This document shows positions 6,783-11,006 of a DNA stretch of 11,006 nt, one piece after another (within the stretch, counting starts at the first letter, position 1; each line of letters starts with the position of its first letter). The stretch comes from JAPLVB01 sp964353635. Its GTDB lineage: Archaea > Aenigmatarchaeota > Aenigmatarchaeia > QMZP01. The stretch spans positions 1 to 11,006 of the forward strand of contig CAYGVS010000032.1 of the NCBI GenBank assembly GCA_964353635.1, written 5' to 3'. The notes beneath the pieces are model-generated. The model made no database searches. It was not told where the DNA came from and saw only the letters and a program-made list of their open reading frames with translations. The translations under genes and the position numbers were made by a program.

Positions 6783-7145
6783 CTATGGAGAGATGCCAGT
6801 AGTATAAGCAGCACAGCTGGAAGGCGTCATACATATTCCATTTGCTTTGGTACAAGGCGGTTGACCAGTAGGACATCCGCCACACTCAGTGCTTGCACAA
6901 TCGCTCTGGAACATATCATGGCAGCTTTGTGTTGTCCCTTGTACTGTAGTTTTAACGTTCCATGTAGGCGGGACGCTTCCCAGCTTGCATGTCATCGAAC
7001 ATTGCGTTGCACACTGCGTTCTGAAACTAGTCAAGGTGCTTACAGTCCCAACTCCTCCTCCGAAAATCGTCAGCATGACTAGCGCAGCAACAAGAATGAC
7101 GACAGCTGTGACTACGATAAGGATGGTCGTGGAAAGAGCCTTCAT
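6783..7145 (-). CDS. Type IV pilin-like surface protein, cysteine-rich (120 residues)
   Basis: The protein begins MKALSTTILIVV and continues as one hydrophobic helix to about residue 28. K-A-L-S fits the archaeal prepilin peptidase pattern (a charged residue, Gly or Ala, then hydrophobic), so processing after residue 3 is expected, leaving a hydrophobic N-terminus for polymer assembly. The rest (29-120) is an outside head rich in Thr, Ser, Gly and Pro with ten cysteines, an even number that suits disulfides. It is a tandem paralogue of the next gene: the first 28 residues differ at only two positions, while the heads barely align. Its TATA box sits at 7165-7178, overlapping the neighbour's stop. 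The assembly ATPase and membrane platform are not in the window. Confidence 0.8.
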   Translation of the reverse strand: MKALSTTILIVVTAVVILVAALVMLTIFGGGVGTVSTLTSFRTQCATQCSMTCKLGSVPPTWNVKTTVQGTTQSCHDMFQSDCASTECGGCPTGQPPCTKANGICMTPSSCAAYTTGISP

Positions 7146-7164
7146 AGAATATTATTGGCAGACT

Positions 7165-7178
7165 ACCTTAATATTTAT
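7165..7178 (-). promoter_or_regulatory. TATA box of the 120-residue pilin gene
   Basis: AATAAATATTAAGG on the minus strand is centred about 27 bases before the ATG at 7145 and overlaps the upstream pilin's stop codon. The spacing fits a leaderless transcript, so the two pilin genes can be transcribed separately. Confidence 0.55.
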
Positions 7179-7474
7179 TTAGACGTACAAGTAAGCGCAG
7201 GGCCATTGCATGTACATAGTGTAAATAAACTTTCACAACTTTGCGGAGATCCTCCAGCTACTCTAACCGTTGGGGTAGTCCATGTTGCCGGCGCACTCCA
7301 AGTGCCACTGAGGCAACCTGTTACTTGTGCGGAGGCTTGACATAATGCTTGGCCTTGAGTTATTGTTGTCACATTCTGTATACCTTGACTAAAAATCGTC
7401 AGCAGCACCAGCGCTGCCACCAGGATGACCACAGCTGTGACCACAATCAGAATGGTAGTTGACAGTCCCTTCAT
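7175..7474 (-). CDS. Type IV pilin-like surface protein, cysteine-containing (99 residues)
   Basis: It opens MKGLSTTILIVV; K-G-L-S is a good archaeal prepilin cleavage site, and the helix runs to about residue 28. The head (29-99) is rich in Thr, Gln and Ala with six cysteines, four of them in the last third around FTLCTC. It is smaller than its neighbour and differs in cysteine layout, so the two may be a major and a minor pilin or alternative subunits. The shared N-terminal helix is kept at the protein level although many third codon positions differ, which indicates an old duplication under selection. Its own TATA box lies 26 bases upstream. Confidence 0.8.
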   Translation of the reverse strand: MKGLSTTILIVVTAVVILVAALVLLTIFSQGIQNVTTITQGQALCQASAQVTGCLSGTWSAPATWTTPTVRVAGGSPQSCESLFTLCTCNGPALTCTSK

Positions 7475-7496
7475 ACATAATTATATGTCGGAGGAC

Positions 7497-7505
7497 ATTT
7501 AAAAA
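7497..7505. promoter_or_regulatory. TATA box of the 99-residue pilin gene, possibly used both ways
   Basis: TTTTTAAAT on the minus strand is centred about 26 bases before ATG 7474. On the plus strand the same bases read ATTTAAAAA and could drive transcription from about 7527 toward the gene at 7625, through the repeat array. Confidence 0.55.
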
Positions 7506-7523
7506 CCCCTATGATTTGATGGC

Positions 7524-7614
7524 TTTGCACATAAAGTCCTTTCTGCACATAAAGTCCCGAATCTGCACAAAAAGGGTCAGTCTATACCTAAAGTCACTGG
7601 GTTACACCAAAAAG
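7524..7614 (+). repeat. Imperfect direct repeats with a period of about 19 bases
   Basis: TGCACATAAAGTCC occurs exactly at 7526-7539 and 7544-7557. A weaker copy (TGCACAAAAAGGGTC) follows at 7564-7578, another (TACCTAAAGTC) at 7585-7595, and a trace at about 7604-7614. The AAAG core recurs every 18-20 bases. The array fills the gap between the pilin promoter and the surface-protein gene at 7625. It may be a set of regulator sites on one face of the helix, or a decayed array; sequence alone does not tell. Confidence 0.6.
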
Positions 7615-7619
7615 GAGGG
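7614..7619 (+). promoter_or_regulatory. Strong ribosome-binding site
   Basis: GGAGGG lies 5-6 bases before ATG 7625 and fixes that start. A full Shine-Dalgarno is unusual here, where most genes look leaderless, and implies a transcript with a leader. Confidence 0.65.
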
Positions 7620-7624
7620 AGTTA

Positions 7625-8296
7625 ATGACCAAATTTGACCCTTCCAGAGCTTTTAAATCGGTTTTTACCAGATATAAAAGGGAGATAGTTTTGGGGGCAA
7701 AAATTGGGCTATCTATCGGCTCGATTATTGGAATCATTCTAATTATACACACATTATTTGCTCAGCAAACCAATTTTGTTATAGAACCTATTGCCTGTCT
7801 ACACCCATTAAATCAATATAAAATTTATTTTGAAACAAGCTTTAATGGTGAAATAGACACACCATATCAATGTACTATAGGGATTGAAAAAACTGATGTT
7901 AAAGAAGAAATCACGGATTGTAGTATTGTTTTTGCATATAGGAATCAGTCGAACAATATAACCGGATGGGATGAAATTTATAAAAGGGACTTAAGTGCAT
8001 GGGAAATAGGCAGTTTAAACAAACTTAGAACAAATACAATCTCAATACAAATTGGGCCTTTTCCTACAATTAATTATGATGGGTATAGTGGTAAAGTAAT
8101 GCTCTTCTGTAATAATAGGACACTTTATGGAGAGCACACGAAGAAATATTATATCAAAACCCAAAAGGAAATATTGGAGGAAGTAAAATTACAGCCAGAC
8201 CCATGGAAAGAGAATCTGCCTTGGGTTGCGCCAAGTATCATTCTAATTTTGTCAATAACATTCCAAATTATTTACGATAGAAAAATTAGGAAATAA
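7625..8296 (+). CDS. Two-pass surface protein with a glycosylation-prone outer domain, unknown function
   Basis: No family recognised. The 223 residues have one hydrophobic helix at 22-45 after a basic N-terminus and a second at about 200-217 before a basic tail (YDRKIRK), so both ends should be inside and residues 46-199 outside. This domain looks beta-rich, has four cysteines (58, 83, 99, 162) and sequons at N107, N111 and N164. The start is fixed by the GGAGGG site. The gene is strikingly AT-rich; the 60 bases at 7801-7860 are 25% GC, against 65% for 4321-4380 in lysS. It is the first gene of the accessory part and is preceded by the repeat array. It converges on the winged-helix gene with an 8-base gap. 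Confidence 0.78.
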   Translation: MTKFDPSRAFKSVFTRYKREIVLGAKIGLSIGSIIGIILIIHTLFAQQTNFVIEPIACLHPLNQYKIYFETSFNGEIDTPYQCTIGIEKTDVKEEITDCSIVFAYRNQSNNITGWDEIYKRDLSAWEIGSLNKLRTNTISIQIGPFPTINYDGYSGKVMLFCNNRTLYGEHTKKYYIKTQKEILEEVKLQPDPWKENLPWVAPSIILILSITFQIIYDRKIRK

Positions 8297-8304
8297 AACT
8301 CATC

Positions 8305-8577
8305 CTAATCAGTTCTGGCATCTTCCAGAACCTTCTTTCCATAATCCGTTATCACATAAAATCTCCATTTTCTATCATTGGGATTAATACACTCTACTAG
8401 TTTTCTTATACGCAACTCTCCGAGCTTGGTGCTGACATTGGAGCTTGCCATATTTGTTTTCTTTGCTATCTGTTTCGGAGCTAATGGTTTTTCGCTGTCC
8501 TTTAGGGATTCAAGTATAATACGGCTCAGAGGACTTCTCAGAATAAAGCTTATGTCAGCATATTCATTGTGTTCCAT
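8305..8577 (-). CDS. Winged helix-turn-helix transcriptional regulator
   Basis: This 90-residue protein has the single-domain ArsR/MarR-like layout common in archaea. Helix 1 is at about 8-26 (DISFILRSPLSRIILESL), the helix-turn-helix at 32-60 (APKQIAKKTNMASSNVSTKL, with a recognition helix starting near 45) and the wing at 61-78 (CINPNDRKWRFYVIT). It probably binds DNA as a dimer. There is no metal-binding cysteine set and no ligand domain. Its target is unknown; the divergent methyltransferase promoter 8622-8641 and its own promoter are the nearest candidates. The frame closes just after a perfect 7-base inverted repeat. Confidence 0.85.
   Translation of the reverse strand: MEHNEYADISFILRSPLSRIILESLKDSEKPLAPKQIAKKTNMASSNVSTKLGELRIRKLVECINPNDRKWRFYVITDYGKKVLEDARTD
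8312..8331. terminator. Hairpin between convergent genes, possible terminator
   Basis: GTTCTGG and CCAGAAC form a perfect 7-base inverted repeat around a 6-base loop. It lies inside the last codons of the winged-helix gene and 16 bases past the surface-protein stop. It could end or protect either transcript. There is no long T run after it, so the call is weak. Confidence 0.3.
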
Positions 8578-8621
8578 GCATAACTTTGGAAAAGTGCAAA
8601 TACCTTGATTACCATGGTTTC

Positions 8622-8641
8622 ATTTATAAGTTATACATAAG
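8622..8641. promoter_or_regulatory. Divergent promoters of the regulator and methyltransferase genes
   Basis: Two TATA-like boxes lie side by side. CTTATAAATG on the minus strand (8621-8630) would start the regulator transcript near 8600, leaving a leader of about 23 bases. GTTATACATAAG on the plus strand (8630-8641) would start near 8662, with a leader of about 24 bases before ATG 8686. Their closeness means a protein bound here could control both genes. Confidence 0.45.
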
Positions 8642-8685
8642 ATTATAGTAGTACGAAGGGAGAATAAACCTCAATATAGGCTACG

Positions 8686-9264
8686 ATGGTGAACTGGGTG
8701 AAAACAATCTATGAGAAGGTTAAATCGATGAAAGAGACACAGATGTTCTACATAAAGACAAATAGCGAGGTGAGGCTGAATTTGGGATGTGGTAGGACAC
8801 CGATGCCTGACTTCATTAATGTGGATTGTGAGCCGTCTCAATATACTGATTTCATTTGGAACCTTAACAACATGCCTTATCCATGGAAAACGTCATCCAT
8901 CTCGGTGGTAGCACTCCATCATATCCTTGAACATTTGGATAATCCGAAAGCGGTCATGGAAGAAATCTGGAGAATCTGCAAGGACAGGGCAAGGGTGAGC
9001 ATAAAGATACCTTGGTATAAGCGAAAGAGCGTCCTATGGAATCCAGAACACAAGTATGATTTCGCCCCAGAATGGTTCATGGCATGGGATGAAAATCGAA
9101 CTCATAAAAGAGTTTATGCGGCTTTCAAGGATGGCTCGGAGGCTAGGTTCGAGTATCTAGGTATGAGAAAGATAAAGGAGCGCCCCAGGTTAATAGGATG
9201 GCTTCCGAAAATTAAGCGCTTTAAACTGGCAGAGACTGAAATCACTTTGAAGGTTGTTAAATGA
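8686..9264 (+). CDS. SAM-dependent methyltransferase, class I
   Basis: The 192 residues have a Rossmann-type SAM-binding domain: motif I is LNLGCG at 31-36, the acidic post-I residue is D47 in INVDCE, and motif IV is the HHILEHL stretch (78-84), frequent in the Methyltransf_11 group. The C-terminal half (IKIPWYKRKSVLW and onward) is rich in Trp and basic residues. Similar short enzymes sit among glycan and cell-surface genes in many genomes, but the substrate here cannot be read. A 27-residue membrane protein starts on the stop codon (ATGA overlap), so the pair is probably made together. Start ATG 8686 fits the upstream promoter; ATG 8728 is also in frame. Confidence 0.87.
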   Translation: MVNWVKTIYEKVKSMKETQMFYIKTNSEVRLNLGCGRTPMPDFINVDCEPSQYTDFIWNLNNMPYPWKTSSISVVALHHILEHLDNPKAVMEEIWRICKDRARVSIKIPWYKRKSVLWNPEHKYDFAPEWFMAWDENRTHKRVYAAFKDGSEARFEYLGMRKIKERPRLIGWLPKIKRFKLAETEITLKVVK

Positions 9265-9344
9265 GCTTTATGTATATGATTGTGATTGGGGCGATAATTG
9301 CCATTCTATTGGAATTATACATAGCTTTTTCTACGAATGTCTAA
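9261..9344 (+). CDS. Single-helix membrane miniprotein, 27 residues
   Basis: The ATG at 9261-9263 overlaps the methyltransferase TGA (ATGA), the classical layout for translational coupling. The frame is MSFMYMIVIGAIIAILLELY followed by seven more residues to TAA 9342-9344. About 18 residues form a hydrophobic helix; one Glu sits near its end. There is no signal sequence or cysteine. It could anchor the methyltransferase to the membrane, or be a membrane peptide of independent function. Being very short it could be chance, but overlap plus clean hydrophobic character are in its favour. Its last 4 bases overlap the end of the convergent gene. Confidence 0.5.
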   Translation: MSFMYMIVIGAIIAILLELYIAFSTNV

Positions 9345-10096
9345 AAGGTATCAGCATTTCTTGGATAAATTACGCCTATGATGATATACGTTCCAAACCT
9401 GAAATGCGTTCCAACTACAAAATAAACCTCTTTTCTTTGGAGTATCCAGTCATACATTTTCTGTCTTACTTTACTAATAACAGTTTTTTCGTCAGGGTAC
9501 TTCCCTATTTTCTGATAGCGTTTGCAATTGCGATATAATTCAGCCACTTCCCAATCTTCACATAACATATCATGTCTTGTTGAGCAAGCTCTTGAACACT
9601 TGAAAATGTAACTAAATTCCTTTTCAGGTATATCAATTTTGATGACGCTTCCACCTTTAAGAGTTTGTTGTTTGCTCTTTTCTTTCATTTCTTCAAAGTG
9701 CTTGTTTTCGCTGTCATAAAAGTCAATTATTTCGGGCTTCACTACACCTAAAGAAACCTCTTTATGACCTTTTGAGTGGAGTTCTTCTAATGTAGTTAGT
9801 TTGCTCTGCAACAAGTCATGGATATTTGAATAGTCATCTTCTCCAAGTTGCTTAACACTCTCAGATTTTATTTTTCTACTTTCTGGTCTATGGTTAGATG
9901 GCCCTTCGCTTTGCAATTCGTACTCTATCCACGACTTCTTCTTGAAACCGCGCCCAGTCCAGAATAGTTTTAATGGCACAGGATATACCCTTCGCCATTC
10001 ACCGCTTTCCGTTATGCCAGCTACACAGATTAGGTGTTCATATTCCTTGCTGACTATCGGCGCAGCTTTGGCCAGTACCAGCAACTTTTCTTTCAT
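9341..10096 (-). CDS. Cys/His-cluster protein, partner of the DUF488 gene, unknown function
   Basis: This 251-residue protein belongs to a group of uncharacterised prokaryotic proteins that I recall next to DUF488 genes; I know no accepted function. The N-terminus (KLLVLAKAAPIVSKEYEHLI, then CVAGITESGEWRRVYPVPLK) is the best conserved part and looks beta-rich. A cluster of C167, C171, H175, C179 and C191 around HDMLCEDWE resembles a metal site. The end, YFVVGTHFRFGTYIIIGVIYP, is also typical. There are no membrane segments. It begins 8 bases after the DUF488 fusion gene stops and is surely in the same operon. The gene is AT-rich, like the rest of the right part. A nucleic-acid role is only a guess. 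Confidence 0.75.
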   Translation of the reverse strand: MKEKLLVLAKAAPIVSKEYEHLICVAGITESGEWRRVYPVPLKLFWTGRGFKKKSWIEYELQSEGPSNHRPESRKIKSESVKQLGEDDYSNIHDLLQSKLTTLEELHSKGHKEVSLGVVKPEIIDFYDSENKHFEEMKEKSKQQTLKGGSVIKIDIPEKEFSYIFKCSRACSTRHDMLCEDWEVAELYRNCKRYQKIGKYPDEKTVISKVRQKMYDWILQRKEVYFVVGTHFRFGTYIIIGVIYPRNADTF

Positions 10097-10104
10097 TGTG
10101 CCAT

Positions 10105-10899
10105 CTACAAATCTATAACTTTAAAACCGTCTTTGATAAGGCGCTCCTTGATTATTTTTCTATGGCATACTTCCACATTACGTTCAAAGCACATTATGGC
10201 AGTCCTTCTGACATGAGCAAGACCTTCAAGGTCAGTTAGGAATTCCTGGGATTCTTCACGATTCAACGCAACCGAATACTCTTTGAAAAACCTGTTATAA
10301 TCCCCTTCTTGCCATAGCTTATGCCTTATTTCGCTTGGCGAACCAAGTGCAGGGAAATGCTTATAGAGTATCCCATTGCTTCTAAGGAACTTTGATAATG
10401 CGGATTTAGCGAATCCGTTTTTTCTGCTTAAAGCGAGTTCCCTAACATCTATCAATTGTTGTATGCCATGCTTTTTCAATACGCTAAGAAATATCTCAGG
10501 AGATTTTCCTTCATAACCAATCGTATATACGGTTACACCTTCGTCTGGAAGAAACCAGTATGTGTTCGGGCCTTCTTTCCTTCGTTCAAGTCCTGTTTCC
10601 TTCTCTAATTGTCTTACCCATTTATTGTTAGGGACTGCTTGCGGAAGCCCTAATTTCTCTTGAATTTCGGCCCAAGTTAATCCTGTTTTACTGTTCCTAA
10701 GAAGTTCAATTATTTGCTCTTTGAATAGGTCATAATCTGTGCCTTTCGAAATAAGCAATCCTTCCGGCTTCATTGTAGTTCTGAGCGTATCCCCTCTTTT
10801 CCAACCGAGAGCATTAACATCTTTTGGCGGTAGAATGACAATCCATTGTTCATAGTCTTTGCCCTTAACTTTGCGTGAAAGGTGTCTTTGAAGCTTCAT
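10105..10899 (-). CDS. AbrB-like / winged-helix / DUF488 fusion protein
   Basis: Three parts can be told apart in 264 residues. Residues 1-50 look like a SpoVT-AbrB swapped-hairpin DNA-binding domain (VILPPKDVNALGWKRGDTLR, then a short strand GLLI). Residues 55-118 look like a winged helix (IIELLRNSKTGLTWAEIQEK, then WVRQLEKETGLERR). Residues 122-264 are DUF488: TIGYEG (126-131), DVRE (151-154), ALGSP (184-188) and the signature CFERNVEVCHR (237-247), where two cysteines and a histidine may form an active or metal site. DUF488 has no firmly known activity. Usual DUF488 proteins lack the first two domains. ATG 10899 has a TATA box 27 bases upstream, flanked by palindromes that the AbrB-like part may bind. 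The partner gene follows 8 bases later. Confidence 0.85.
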   Translation of the reverse strand: MKLQRHLSRKVKGKDYEQWIVILPPKDVNALGWKRGDTLRTTMKPEGLLISKGTDYDLFKEQIIELLRNSKTGLTWAEIQEKLGLPQAVPNNKWVRQLEKETGLERRKEGPNTYWFLPDEGVTVYTIGYEGKSPEIFLSVLKKHGIQQLIDVRELALSRKNGFAKSALSKFLRSNGILYKHFPALGSPSEIRHKLWQEGDYNRFFKEYSVALNREESQEFLTDLEGLAHVRRTAIMCFERNVEVCHRKIIKERLIKDGFKVIDL

Positions 10900-10906
10900 A
10901 ATTATA

Positions 10907-11002
10907 TTAGGCGTCTAATGTATTTATAAACTTTTAGACGTCTAACCGATAGCTTTATATACTTAGACGTCTAATATTAAGTATAAGAAATTAGACGTCT
11001 AA
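10907..11002. repeat. Array of four 12-base palindromes (TTAGACGTCTAA)
   Basis: Copies lie at 10907-10918 (one mismatch, GGCG for GACG), 10934-10945, 10963-10974 and 10991-11002. Starts are 27, 29 and 28 bases apart, so all face nearly the same way on the helix allowing for about 2.7 turns per step. The AT-rich spacers contain TATA-like boxes, including one facing right (CTTTATATAC at 10952-10961). The array is best read as operator sites ahead of the DUF488 operon, and perhaps also a divergent gene beyond the window. It may have more copies past 11006. Confidence 0.85.
10921..10930 (-). promoter_or_regulatory. TATA box of the DUF488 operon
   Basis: TTTATAAATA on the minus strand is centred about 27 bases before ATG 10899, giving a leaderless transcript. 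A palindrome copy lies on each side of it, one between the box and the start and one directly upstream, where binding would block TBP/TFB or RNA polymerase. Confidence 0.65.
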
Positions 11003-11006
11003 AGTC

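Noticed and set aside
9254..9538. Plus-strand frame of 94 codons after the methyltransferase
   Set aside because: Most of it is antisense to the 251-residue protein, which has recognisable conserved ends. The frame has no ribosome site or family match. The 27-codon frame at 9261 explains the start of this stretch better.
10907..11002. CRISPR-like array
   Set aside because: The repeat unit is only 12 bases and perfectly palindromic, the spacers are 15-17 bases, AT-rich and contain TATA boxes. CRISPR repeats and spacers are about twice as long, and no cas gene is near.

Overview
The window reads as archaeal chromosome. Evidence: a class I lysyl-tRNA synthetase, an archaeal RibL-type FAD synthetase, a pyruvate:ferredoxin oxidoreductase beta chain, two pilin-like proteins with archaeal-style prepilin signals, and AT-rich TATA boxes about 22-30 bases ahead of many start codons, the spacing expected for leaderless archaeal transcripts. 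The short genes, small hypothetical proteins and pilin type would suit a DPANN-like lineage, but no marker here settles that. No rRNA, tRNA, CRISPR array or transposase was seen, and no stretch over 300 bases lacks a gene.

Left part (1-7490), mostly housekeeping and fairly GC-rich. The start of threonine synthase runs off the left edge on the minus strand. Diverging from it is a two-gene plus-strand unit, a four-helix membrane protein with an outside Cys-containing domain and a 48-residue zinc ribbon, followed by a separately promoted 33-residue acidic protein. From 7474 down to 1845 everything is on the minus strand: two tandem pilin-like genes, scpA, scpB (overlapping scpA by one base), lysS, a 62-residue helical protein, porB and ribL. 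scpA and scpB supply the kleisin and its winged-helix partner for the SMC chromosome complex; smc is not here. porB stands without its porA, porC and porD partners.

Right part (about 7490-11006), accessory in character and clearly more AT-rich. It begins with a leader containing imperfect repeats about 19 bases apart, then a two-pass surface protein, a winged-helix regulator, a SAM-dependent methyltransferase with a 27-residue membrane miniprotein coupled to its stop codon, and finally a two-gene minus-strand operon. That operon's first gene fuses an AbrB-like DNA-binding domain, a winged helix and a DUF488 domain; its second encodes a 251-residue Cys/His-cluster protein.

The most striking signal is ahead of that operon: four copies of the 12-base palindrome TTAGACGTCTAA (one with a single mismatch) every 27-29 bases, with TATA boxes between them. 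This looks like an operator array that flanks the core promoter and may continue past the window. A self-regulated AbrB-DUF488 module plus a zinc-type partner is the best candidate here for an undescribed system; its function cannot be read from sequence alone.
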